Shown here one piece after another: positions 1-5,826 of a stretch of DNA of 6,204 nt. The notes beneath the pieces are model-generated. The model ran no database searches. It saw only the letters and a list, made by a program, of their open reading frames with translations, and was not told where the DNA came from. Positions within the stretch are counted from its first letter, which is position 1, and each line of letters starts with the position of its first letter. A program made the translations under genes and the position numbers. The DNA is from Planctomycetota bacterium (GTDB taxonomy: Bacteria; Planctomycetota; PUPC01; DSUN01), in NCBI GenBank assembly GCA_016872875.1, contig VGYW01000471.1, positions 1-6,204 of the forward strand, given 5' to 3'.

Positions 1-104
1 GACCCAGCCGTAGCCCAGGGCGACCGAAGGGAGCCCTGGGATCGCGCGTCCCCCCCATCCAAGCCCCCGAAGGGGGCGTTTCACGCCCATTGAATCGCCC
101 CGCG
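1..104. repeat. Palindromic repeat cluster, left outer part
   Basis: This stretch has no plausible gene. It holds two hairpins: arms 14-21 and 33-40 (CCCAGGGC / GCCCTGGG, 11-base loop), and arms 63-68 and 72-77 (GCCCCC / GGGGGC, loop GAA). The 36-bp block at 6-41 is an exact inverted copy of 133-168 and an exact direct copy of 6139-6174. The block at 62-81 is a near-exact inverted copy of about 170-190. The modules are therefore shuffled and repeated in both orientations, as in mosaic REP/BIME-like clusters. The left end may be cut by the window edge. Confidence 0.8.
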
Positions 105-242
105 TCGGGGGCTCTACGCTGGCGGGGCCTTTTCCCAGGGCTCCCTTCGGTCGCCCTGGGCTACGGCTCAAACGCCCCCATTCGGGGGCTAAACCCCAGC
201 CCCCAGAAGATGTGGGCGAAGATCAGGGCGAAGCCCTGGGAA
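105..242 (+). repeat. 138-bp inverted repeat, left copy
   Basis: Read base by base, 105-242 is the reverse complement of 6065-6202 with one mismatch (G at 218; the partner at 6089 would require A). Pairing stops at both ends: 104 and 243 no longer match. Inside are hairpins at 134-160 (CCCAGGGC..GCCCTGGG), 175-188 (CCCCC ATTC GGGGG) and 224-238 (CAGGGC GAA GCCCTG). No open reading frame with protein-like composition runs through it. It could be a palindromic non-autonomous element or a structured RNA; nothing here decides between them. Confidence 0.93.
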
Positions 243-410
243 GCAGGGCCTGGCGTCGGTCAGCCCTGATGGGGCGTGCTACGGAGCACGGACGCCATCG
301 CCTCCCGTGAGCGGCTAGTACGCCCCTACAGGGCTTCACCGGGGCCATCTCCTCTTCCCAGGGCTTCGCCCTGGGCTGATATAGCAGGCTCCGTTGGGAG
401 CTTCGGAGCC
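243..410 (+). repeat. Inner palindromic modules, left copy (diverged)
   Basis: This continues the 138-bp repeat inward. It contains the modules TCAGCCCTGATGGGGCGT (260-277), TAGTACGCCCCTACAGGGCT (316-335), the hairpin CCCAGGGC TTC GCCCTGGG (357-375), and GGCTCCG..CGGAGCC (387-393 / 404-410). The same modules recur in the same order on the opposite strand at about 5900-6064. The spacing is almost equal, with 56 bases from the first module to TAGTACGCCC in both copies, although the spacer sequences differ widely. No coding potential is apparent. Confidence 0.75.
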
Positions 411-521
411 CAAGACGGTCGCCTCGATTGGGGGCCATATCCCCTGACCTCCTCAATCGTCCTCGACACTCCCCCCACTGCACAGAGCGGATCGAGGACC
501 AGGGACGAGGACGATTTCCAG
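411..521. other. Intergenic stretch without recognisable feature
   Basis: I see no credible gene, RNA gene or strong hairpin between the last repeat module and the A-tracts of the next promoter. Short open frames cross it on both strands, but they run on into the palindromes and look like GC-driven shadows. A short GGGG..CCCC pair lies around 430-446. Confidence 0.5.
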
Positions 522-569
522 AAAAAAACCAAAAAACCTCTTGACAAAGCCTCTTTCGCCTAGTATAAG
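522..569 (+). promoter_or_regulatory. Sigma-70-type promoter with UP-like A-tracts for the LysM gene
   Basis: A perfect -35 hexamer TTGACA (541-546) is followed after 17 bp by TATAAG (564-569), five of six matches to the -10 consensus. Two A-runs at 522-528 and 531-536 fall at about -54 to -40 from the expected start near 576, where an UP element would lie. This predicts a 5' leader of about 66 bases before the ATG at 642. It is the best promoter in the window by sequence. Confidence 0.8.
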
Positions 570-630
570 ATTAGAGACAGCCTCCCCGTAGTGTTTCCTC
601 CCCGACAGCGTAACTCTCCCCGCAATCGCT

Positions 631-636
631 GAGGTG
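631..636 (+). promoter_or_regulatory. Shine-Dalgarno site for the LysM gene
   Basis: GAGGTG lies five bases before the ATG at 642, a normal spacing. It fixes the start of the LysM protein and shows that this organism uses Shine-Dalgarno initiation on at least some genes. Confidence 0.75.
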
Positions 637-641
637 CAGCC

Positions 642-1547
642 ATGGCCCAGCCCGAAGCCCCGGAAAGGAGCCCGCGCGTGCGCAAGGATGCCAAGATCGC
701 CCTCATCGTGATTCTGGCGCTCATGGTCCTCGTCGTCGTCATCTGGGGGCGCAGCCCCAGGCCAGACGACCAGGCCGCCGCCGTCAAGCCGGTGACAGAG
801 GCGCCGAAGGACCCCGCCGCCGCCGACGCCACCGCGCGCGTCAAGACCGACCCCGCGCCCAGCGGCAGCGGCCTCGCCCGCCACGACGTCACCGACACCT
901 CGCCCTTCCCCAGCGAGGGCGGCATGATCAACAGCTCGCGGCCCGCCGACCGCGGCAGCGTGCGCCACGACGCCGCCTTCCCAGGCGACGCCCGCGCCGA
1001 CGCGGGAACCACCACGCCAGCACCGACAGACCGGACCTCCCCCGGCCCCTCCCACGACGCGACCCAGCCGGCCCCCAAGCCCGCCCTCAGCCACACCGTG
1101 GCCAAGGGCGACACCTTGATGAAGCTCGCGGTGAAGTACTACAAGGACCAGTCGAAGTGGCGCATCATCCAGCAGGCCAACAGGGGCGTATCCGTCCTAC
1201 AGGTCGGCCAGAAGCTCACCATCCCGCCGCTGCCCGACGCGCCGGCCGGCACCAGCACCGTCGCCCCGACGGGCACCACGCCCGCTCCCTCCGCGCCGGC
1301 CGACAGGCCGGCCCCTGACAGGTCCCCCAGGCCCGCCCCCACGGCCCCGACCCCCGCCTCAGGCAAGACCTACACCGTCCAGAAGGGCGACACCTTCATG
1401 AAGATCGCCCGCAGCGTCTACCGCGACCCCGCCAAGTGGCGCACCCTCTACGACCGCAACCGCGCCAAGCTCCCCGACCCCGCCAAGCCCGACAGCCTGC
1501 GTCCCGGCACCGTCATCGAGCTTCCCGCGCTCGCCAGCGCCCGCTGA
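642..1547 (+). CDS. Membrane-anchored protein with two LysM domains
   Basis: The product is 301 aa. Residues 1-17 are polar and basic, 18-36 form one hydrophobic segment rich in Ile, Leu and Val, and the rest is soluble, which fits an N-terminal signal anchor with a periplasmic C-terminus. Residues 37-148 are a Pro/Ala/Asp-rich, probably disordered linker. LysM 1 spans about 151-195 (opening HTVAKGDTLMKLA, closing VGQKLTIPP). LysM 2 spans about 243-295 (opening YTVQKGDTFMKIA, closing RPGTVIELP), after a second Pro/Thr-rich linker at 197-240. LysM folds bind N-acetylglucosamine polymers such as peptidoglycan. No hydrolase, amidase or peptidase domain is visible, so it may be a wall tether or scaffold rather than an enzyme; this role is inference. 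The start is set by GAGGTG five bases upstream. The gene appears monocistronic, with its own promoter and a hairpin after the stop. Confidence 0.88.
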   Translation: MAQPEAPERSPRVRKDAKIALIVILALMVLVVVIWGRSPRPDDQAAAVKPVTEAPKDPAAADATARVKTDPAPSGSGLARHDVTDTSPFPSEGGMINSSRPADRGSVRHDAAFPGDARADAGTTTPAPTDRTSPGPSHDATQPAPKPALSHTVAKGDTLMKLAVKYYKDQSKWRIIQQANRGVSVLQVGQKLTIPPLPDAPAGTSTVAPTGTTPAPSAPADRPAPDRSPRPAPTAPTPASGKTYTVQKGDTFMKIARSVYRDPAKWRTLYDRNRAKLPDPAKPDSLRPGTVIELPALASAR

Positions 1548-1561
1548 CCCGCCTTCTCACC

Positions 1562-1618
1562 GCCCCAGGCCCCACCGCGGCCCCGCTCCCGCGAACGGGG
1601 CCGCGGCGCGCTTGGGGC
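1562..1618 (+). terminator. GC-rich hairpin after the LysM gene
   Basis: A perfect 11-bp stem (CCGCGGCCCCG 1575-1585 with CGGGGCCGCGG 1596-1606, 10-base loop) sits 27 bases after the TGA. It is flanked by a further GCCCCA / TGGGGC pair (1562-1568 region and 1613-1618). No T-run follows, so it is either a non-canonical intrinsic terminator or a 3'-end stabilising structure. Confidence 0.5.
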
Positions 1619-1657
1619 AGCACTTCGCGCCCGCTTGCTCGGGGTCCGGGCCAGCCA

Positions 1658-1789
1658 TCGAGAGTGCCACTCCCCGGGGCGCGGAGAGTGGCACTCTCGA
1701 GTTGGCCCGATGTAACTCCTTGTGGGATAAGGGCTTGGGACTGGCCTACGAGAGTGCCACTGTTTGAGGCACGCGAGTGGCACTCTCGA
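1658..1789. repeat. Nested inverted-repeat element (GAGTGGCACTCTC family)
   Basis: Two hairpins share the same arms. The first has 15-bp arms at 1658-1672 and 1686-1700 (TCGAGAGTGCCACTC and its complement) with a 13-base loop. The second has 13-bp arms at 1749-1761 and 1776-1788 with a 14-base loop. The outermost arms, 1658-1672 and 1775-1789, also form an exact 15-bp terminal inverted repeat, so the 132-bp whole resembles a miniature element. The 48-bp core (1701-1748) contains TAACTCCTTGTGGGATAAGG and has no coding potential. I recall similar repeats from planctomycete-type genomes, but cannot verify that here. It ends 24 bp before the proposed ribF promoter. Confidence 0.8.
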
Positions 1790-1813
1790 GCGTGGTGGGG
1801 CCGGATTCCGCGT

Positions 1814-1842
1814 TTGCTCCGGCGGTGCTCCGCAGGTATGAT
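1814..1842 (+). promoter_or_regulatory. Possible ribF promoter, giving a leaderless mRNA
   Basis: TATGAT (1837-1842, five of six matches to the -10 consensus) is preceded after 17 bp by TTGCTC (1814-1819, only three of six). Six bases separate the -10 from the ATG at 1849, so transcription would begin at or beside the A of the start codon. No Shine-Dalgarno-like sequence precedes that ATG, consistent with leaderless initiation. The weak -35 keeps confidence moderate. Confidence 0.45.
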
Positions 1843-1848
1843 TCGGGT

Positions 1849-3075
1849 ATGAACGTCGTCCGCGGCCTGTTCGTTCCACTGCCCGAGCTCCGCACGCCGG
1901 TGGTCACGCTGGGGGCGTTCGATGGGGTCCACCGCGGCCACCAACGCATCCTGGCGGAGACGACTGCGTGGGCCAGGGAGCTTGGCGGCCACTCGGCGGT
2001 TGTGACGTTCGACCCGCTGCCAAAAGCCGTGGTGGGGGGCGCGGGCGCGCTGTGCATCACGTCGCTGCCCCATCGCCTCGCGCTCATGGGGGAGCTTGGC
2101 CTGGACCTGGCGGTGGTCATCCCCTTCGACGCGGCGGTGGCCGGGATGCCGGCGGAGCAGTTCGTGCGGCGGGTGCTGCTCGGCTGGCTTGGCGCCCGCC
2201 ACGTGGTGTTCGGGCACGACTCGACGTTCGGGCGCGGAGGTGAGGGGAACCTGGCCCTCCTGCGGCGCATGGAGGCCGAGGGAGCGCTCGGAGTCCGCTC
2301 CCCGGCCCCCGTCCGCTATCGCGGCAAGGTCATCTCCAGCACGGCCATCCGCCAGGCCATTCGTGCGGGTGAGCTGCGGGCGGCGGCGGCCATGCTGGGC
2401 CGCCCCTTCTCGCTCCTGGGCACCGTGGTCCGCGGGGAGGGCCGCGGCCGCACGCTCGGCTTCCCAACCGCCAACCTCGACCTCCACCACGAGGCCATCC
2501 CGCCCGAGGGCGTCTATGCCACGTTCGCGCGCCTCCTGCCCGCCGGGCCGGGGGCAGACACAGGCGAGACGCCTGTGCCACCGCCAAGAGAAGACGGTCG
2601 GGCAGGCTCCCAGCCTGCGGGGCATGAGGGTGGTGGCACAGGCCTCCGGCCTGTGGGGCATGAGGGTGGTGGCACAGGCCTCCGGCCTGTGGGGCATGAG
2701 GCTGGTGGCACAGGCCTCCGGCCTGTGGGGCATGAGGCTGGTGGCACAGGCCTCCGGCCTGTGGGGCATGAGGGTGGTGGCACAGGCCTCCGGCCTGTGG
2801 GGCATGAGGGTGGTGGCACAGGCCTCCGGCCTGTGGACACTTGGCCATCGCTCACCTACGTCGGGCGCCGCCCCACCTTCGCGCCCGACGATGCGCCCAC
2901 GTGCGTCGAGGTCTACCTCATCGGCTCCGAGGCCGACCTCTACGGGTGCGACATGGAGGTGCGCTTCGTCAAGTTCCTCAGGGGCGACCTCCGCTTCCCG
3001 TCCCCCGAGGCACTCGTGGCTCAGATGGAGGCCGACAAGAAGGCAGCGCTGCGCCTGTGCCGAAGGGAGCGATGA
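1849..3075 (+). CDS. ribF: Bifunctional riboflavin kinase / FMN adenylyltransferase
   Basis: The product phosphorylates riboflavin to FMN and adenylates FMN to FAD in the cytoplasm. From the ATG at 1849 it is 408 aa; family members are usually about 300-330. Residues 1-180 are the nucleotidyltransferase domain: TLGAFDGVHRGHQ (20-32, with the HxGH nucleotide-binding motif HRGH), TFDPLP (53-58), FGHDSTFGRG (121-130) and ISSTAIR (162-168). Residues 185-404 are the riboflavin kinase domain: LGFPTANL (203-210, with the PTAN motif), PPEGVYATF (218-226), YVGRRPTF (337-344), VEVYL with the conserved Glu (353-357), and DLYG. All key motifs are present. The extra length is an insertion at about 230-332 built from palindromic DNA repeats, between the GVYATF strand and the GRRPTF loop. 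An upstream in-frame GTG at 1777 was rejected because it lies in a repeat and would add 24 residues not typical of the family. Whether the enlarged kinase domain is fully active cannot be told from sequence. Confidence 0.93.
   Translation: MNVVRGLFVPLPELRTPVVTLGAFDGVHRGHQRILAETTAWARELGGHSAVVTFDPLPKAVVGGAGALCITSLPHRLALMGELGLDLAVVIPFDAAVAGMPAEQFVRRVLLGWLGARHVVFGHDSTFGRGGEGNLALLRRMEAEGALGVRSPAPVRYRGKVISSTAIRQAIRAGELRAAAAMLGRPFSLLGTVVRGEGRGRTLGFPTANLDLHHEAIPPEGVYATFARLLPAGPGADTGETPVPPPREDGRAGSQPAGHEGGGTGLRPVGHEGGGTGLRPVGHEAGGTGLRPVGHEAGGTGLRPVGHEGGGTGLRPVGHEGGGTGLRPVDTWPSLTYVGRRPTFAPDDAPTCVEVYLIGSEADLYGCDMEVRFVKFLRGDLRFPSPEALVAQMEADKKAALRLCRRER
2559..2618. repeat. Two diverged palindromes at the start of the ribF insertion
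   Basis: Arms 2559-2566 and 2570-2577 form CACAGGCG AGA CGCCTGTG. Extended through the following CCACC (to 2582), this matches the reverse complement of the downstream repeat core GGTGGCACAGGC..GCCTGTG, so it is the same family inserted in opposite orientation and translated as TGETPVPP. Arms 2602-2608 and 2612-2618 form GCAGGCT CCC AGCCTGC, a variant whose changes in one arm are matched in the other. Both stay in frame with ribF. Confidence 0.8.
2621..2836 (+). repeat. Six tandem 36-bp palindromic repeats inside ribF
   Basis: Units start at 2621, 2657, 2693, 2729, 2765 and 2801. All are exactly 36 bp, so each adds 12 residues (GHEGGGTGLRPV) without a frame change. Each unit contains the 8-bp palindrome CACAGGCC TCC GGCCTGTG. 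The only difference seen is GAGGGTGG in units 1, 2, 5 and 6 against GAGGCTGG in units 3 and 4, giving Gly or Ala. The encoded segment is rich in Gly, Pro and Arg, probably disordered, and lies between conserved riboflavin kinase motifs. Confidence 0.95.
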
Positions 3076-3104
3076 CTTGGTGATACCGGCTGTCGTGCTC
3101 GTCG

Positions 3105-3188
3105 TCGTCCTCGTCGTCGTCGTCGATGCTCTGGGCTCTTCGAGCCCTGGAGGTTCGACGACGAGGACGACGACGACGACGAGGACGA
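3105..3188. repeat. Triplet-rich inverted repeat between convergent genes
   Basis: Positions 3105-3125 (built of GTC/CTC triplets) are perfectly complementary over 21 bp to 3168-3188 (GAC/GAG triplets), and slipped pairings are possible. Inside lies a second hairpin, GGGCTC TTC GAGCCC (3133-3147). The structure occupies most of the 124-bp gap between the ends of ribF (3075) and lptG (3200), where a bidirectional terminator would be expected. It lacks T-runs, so the terminator role is inference. Confidence 0.7.
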
Positions 3189-3199
3189 TTGGGGGGCGG

Positions 3200-4603
3200 T
3201 CAGGTGTTCATCCTGGCCATGAGGAAGCAGCCTAGCCCGGCGAAGCCGAGGATGGGCAGCCAGGCGGCCAGGGCGGGAACGCTGGCGAACAGCCCGCCCT
3301 GTTCCTGGCCGGCGAGTTGCGAGACGTAGTTGACGAAGTAGAAGGCTACGGAGACGACGAGCGCGAGGCCAAGGCCCACCCAGGTGCTCTTGCCGCCCTC
3401 CTGCTGGAACATGAGCGGGATGCCGACGAGGAGGAGGACCAGGCTGGCGAGGGGGAAGGCCAGGCGGTTGTGGAGGATGACGAGCCGCTTCTGGCGCACG
3501 GCGGGCGGCTCCACGCGCGGGCGCACGAGCTCTCGGAAGCTCTTCAGCGCGGGGTCCGCCTCGCTCTTGATCAGCTCGTGGGGCGGGATGGCCAGGGGAA
3601 GCGGCCCGCCGTCGTAGGCCACCTCGTCGCGCCGGTCCCCACGCATGCGGTAGGTGGTGGCCTGGCCAGCCCAGCAGGGCTTCTCGCCCCCGCGCCAGAC
3701 GGCTGCGTGGATGGCGATCGGCGGAGGCACGTCCCCGCCGGCCATGGGCGCCGTGAGCTGGCCGCCGAGGATGAGGCGCATCGCGGGCCGGTACTCCCAC
3801 GTCCTGAGGACGAGCTCGACCTTCTGGCCGTTGCGTTCGGCCTGGAGCCGGACCTCGGGGGCCTTCGCCCAGGGCTCCTTGGGCTTGCGCGGCATCGTGT
3901 GCGTGGTCGCGTCCTCCGCGGTCTTCAGCGCCCGGTGCTCGAAGGGGAGCCAGCGCCCGCCGGCGTCCCGCTCCTCGCCTTCCCAGAGGAAGACCCAGTG
4001 GTCAACCCAGACGCCGCGCGTGGCGCGCAGGCGCGGGCCGGAGCCCGCGCCGGCCTTCGGGCGCGTCTCCAGCTCCTTGAGGTCGAAGCCGGGGATGGCG
4101 TATTCCAACTGGCGGACCCACACCCTCGCCGAACTGCTGGGGTCGTAGGACTGGAGGTCCTTGTAGGTTTCCCGCTTCCCGACCTTGGTCCGCACCTCGG
4201 CGAAGCCGTGCGCGAGGTGGGGCACGACGAACTCCTGGTTGGCCGCCGACAGCACGCCGATGGCGAGCGAGCAGAGGAACACGGGGGCCAGCGCCCGGTG
4301 CAGGCTCACCCCGACCGCTTTGATGGCGTTCAGCTCGTTGTAGCGCGCCAGCCGGCTCACCGAGATCACCCCGGCCAGCAGCGTCACCAGTGGGAAGAAG
4401 TGCGTCAGCAGAACCGGCACCTGGTAGGCGTGGTAGACCACGACCCAGCGGATGAACTCCAGCACGCCCTCCTGCTCGATGAAGTCCTCGAGCTTCGCAA
4501 ACGTATCTATGACGACGTAGAGGACCACCACGGCCACGAGCGAGAGGAGGAAGTGCCAGACGAAGAACATGCCCAGGTAGCGGTCGAGGCGGCGCACGAA
4601 CAC
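3200..4603 (-). CDS. lptG: LPS export permease LptG (YjgP/YjgQ family)
   Basis: One of the two transmembrane subunits of the LptB2FG transporter, which extracts lipopolysaccharide from the inner membrane and passes it to the periplasmic Lpt bridge. The 467-aa product has membrane segments at about 13-34, 53-83 and 104-124, a large periplasmic domain (about 130-370) and segments at about 376-399, 406-430 and 438-464: the family's 3 + domain + 3 layout. LDRYLG at 6-11 and ELNAIKAVGVS at 90-100 (the cytoplasmic coupling-helix region that contacts LptB) support LptG over LptF. It is about 100 residues longer than Escherichia coli LptG, and the extra length lies in the periplasmic part. The start is GTG at 4603, with GGGGGA seven bases upstream. 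It lies 15 bp downstream of lptF on the same strand, so the two are surely cotranscribed. Assignment between F and G is by N-terminal resemblance and gene order. Confidence 0.85.
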   Translation of the reverse strand: MFVRRLDRYLGMFFVWHFLLSLVAVVVLYVVIDTFAKLEDFIEQEGVLEFIRWVVVYHAYQVPVLLTHFFPLVTLLAGVISVSRLARYNELNAIKAVGVSLHRALAPVFLCSLAIGVLSAANQEFVVPHLAHGFAEVRTKVGKRETYKDLQSYDPSSSARVWVRQLEYAIPGFDLKELETRPKAGAGSGPRLRATRGVWVDHWVFLWEGEERDAGGRWLPFEHRALKTAEDATTHTMPRKPKEPWAKAPEVRLQAERNGQKVELVLRTWEYRPAMRLILGGQLTAPMAGGDVPPPIAIHAAVWRGGEKPCWAGQATTYRMRGDRRDEVAYDGGPLPLAIPPHELIKSEADPALKSFRELVRPRVEPPAVRQKRLVILHNRLAFPLASLVLLLVGIPLMFQQEGGKSTWVGLGLALVVSVAFYFVNYVSQLAGQEQGGLFASVPALAAWLPILGFAGLGCFLMARMNT

Positions 4604-4610
4604 TGCGGAG

Positions 4611-4616
4611 TCCCCC
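4611..4616 (-). promoter_or_regulatory. Shine-Dalgarno site for lptG
   Basis: On the minus strand GGGGGA lies in the 15-bp gap after the lptF TGA, seven bases before the GTG at 4603. It supports that GTG as the start and suggests initiation aided by ribosomes finishing lptF. Confidence 0.65.
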
Positions 4617-4618
4617 GC

Positions 4619-5818
4619 TCAGTGGCGGAACTGGTGGAAGAGCAGCCCGAGGCCCAGCGCCCCCATCAGGGCGTCAGGGGTCCAGAGGGCGAGCCAGGGG
4701 GGGAGCCGTTGCTCCACCGCGAGGCCCTCGCCGCCCAGGAGCATGCCGTAGAGGCCCACGAACACGAGGATGCCGATGGCGAACGAGGCCAGCCGGCTCT
4801 GGCGGCGTATCCACATGCCGATGGGCACCCCCACGAGGCAGAGCGCCAGGGTGGAGAAGGCGAGGGCCTCGCGGAGACGCACCTCGGTGATCGCGCGCAC
4901 CACCTCCTTGCGCGCGCGGGCCGCGCCGGCGCCGCCCTGGGCCGCCTCGCGCCGCTTCTCCGCGGCGCGCGCGAGGAGCTGCCCCGTCGTCAGCGACCCG
5001 CGGCGCTCCACCGTCGCGTCCAGGCTGGCCACCGGGATTTCCTTCACCTGCTCGTCGGCGGAAATCTGCACCCACTCCCGCGCGCTCCGCCCCGGCCACA
5101 CCATCACGACCTGGGCGTTGTGGAACTCGAGCCGCATCTTGTTCCGCTCGGGCTCGAAGTCGTACTTCGCCCATTCGGCGCGGTAGACGTTCACCTCCGG
5201 CCCCTCCTCGGGCGGGTCGGCCTGGCCCTCGCGCTCGCGCGCCTCGTCCTCGGCCACGCGCTTCCGCAGCGACCGCACCCGCTCCGTCTCCTTCGGCTCG
5301 ATCACCACCACGTTCCGAAGGATCTTGCCGTCAACCGACTCCACGTAAATCCTGTGCCCGCCGATCCTAGTGGTGATGTCGCTGCCGAGGAGCGACACGC
5401 GGAAGGGCTCTTCGAGGAAGATGCGCCGCAGCTCGCGCTCCTTCAGGATGGCGCAGTGGGGGATCACCCAGTCGTTCAGCGGCAGCGCCAGCGCCGTCAG
5501 CAGCAGGCCAAGGACCAGGGCGGGGTAGCACATGTAGCGCAGCGGGATGCCGCTCGCGCGCACCGCCGTCAGCTCGTTGTCGGCCGAGAGGCGCCCGTAG
5601 GCCATCACGCAGGCCGACAGCAGCGCTGCGGGGATCACCCACGCGTAGAGGTATGGCAGGAGGAACGGGATCAGCTTCGCAAGGTCGTTCAGGCCGATCC
5701 CCAGCCGCAACATCCTGCCCAGCGACCCCAGCAGCATCAGCCCGACGAGCGACGCGAAGCTCACCACGAAGCTCCGCACCAGCTCCCACATCACGTAGCG
5801 GTGGAGGATGCTCAACAT
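4619..5818 (-). CDS. lptF: LPS export permease LptF (YjgP/YjgQ family)
   Basis: Partner of LptG in the inner-membrane LPS transporter LptB2FG. The 399-aa product has membrane segments at about 15-35, 50-75 and 97-118, a periplasmic domain (about 125-310) and segments at about 316-337, 343-362 and 374-394. The coupling-helix region reads ELTAVRASGIPL (82-93), a hallmark of the family. Residues 175-205 are highly charged, with many Arg and Glu, and interrupt the periplasmic domain. A second charged Ala/Arg/Glu stretch (285-305) precedes segment 4. It is the first gene of the lptF-lptG operon; LptB, LptA and LptC are not in the window. The ATG at 5818 is chosen because the protein begins as LptF proteins do and a strong -10 lies directly upstream, although no Shine-Dalgarno site is seen. 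The symbol is assigned by order and N-terminal resemblance. Confidence 0.87.
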   Translation of the reverse strand: MLSILHRYVMWELVRSFVVSFASLVGLMLLGSLGRMLRLGIGLNDLAKLIPFLLPYLYAWVIPAALLSACVMAYGRLSADNELTAVRASGIPLRYMCYPALVLGLLLTALALPLNDWVIPHCAILKERELRRIFLEEPFRVSLLGSDITTRIGGHRIYVESVDGKILRNVVVIEPKETERVRSLRKRVAEDEAREREGQADPPEEGPEVNVYRAEWAKYDFEPERNKMRLEFHNAQVVMVWPGRSAREWVQISADEQVKEIPVASLDATVERRGSLTTGQLLARAAEKRREAAQGGAGAARARKEVVRAITEVRLREALAFSTLALCLVGVPIGMWIRRQSRLASFAIGILVFVGLYGMLLGGEGLAVEQRLPPWLALWTPDALMGALGLGLLFHQFRH

Positions 5819-5826
5819 GACGCGGG

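Noticed and set aside
276..563. Small plus-strand gene of 95 codons
   Set aside because: It runs through palindromic repeats and into the LysM promoter, has no ribosome-binding site, and its composition is not protein-like.
453..1114. Minus-strand open frames opposite the LysM gene
   Set aside because: They are Gly, Ala, Val and Arg-rich shadows of the GC-rich linker codons, with no recognisable motif.
1777..1848. N-terminal extension of ribF from the GTG at 1777
   Set aside because: The GTG lies in the right arm of the 1658-1789 inverted repeat. The 24 added residues do not resemble RibF N-termini, and the proposed -10 lies inside the extension.
1548..1848. FMN riboswitch upstream of ribF
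   Set aside because: I found none of the expected conserved FMN-element arrangement. The region is occupied by a terminator-like hairpin and the inverted-repeat element, and the proposed transcript has no leader.
1513..2805. A 430-residue minus-strand open frame opposite ribF, with a repeated HRPEACAT-type peptide
   Set aside because: The repetition only reflects the 36-bp DNA repeats read backwards. No start signal or family motif is present, and the plus-strand RibF motifs are unambiguous.
2621..2836. CRISPR array
   Set aside because: The units are directly tandem without unique spacers, lie in frame within a gene, and no cas gene is present.
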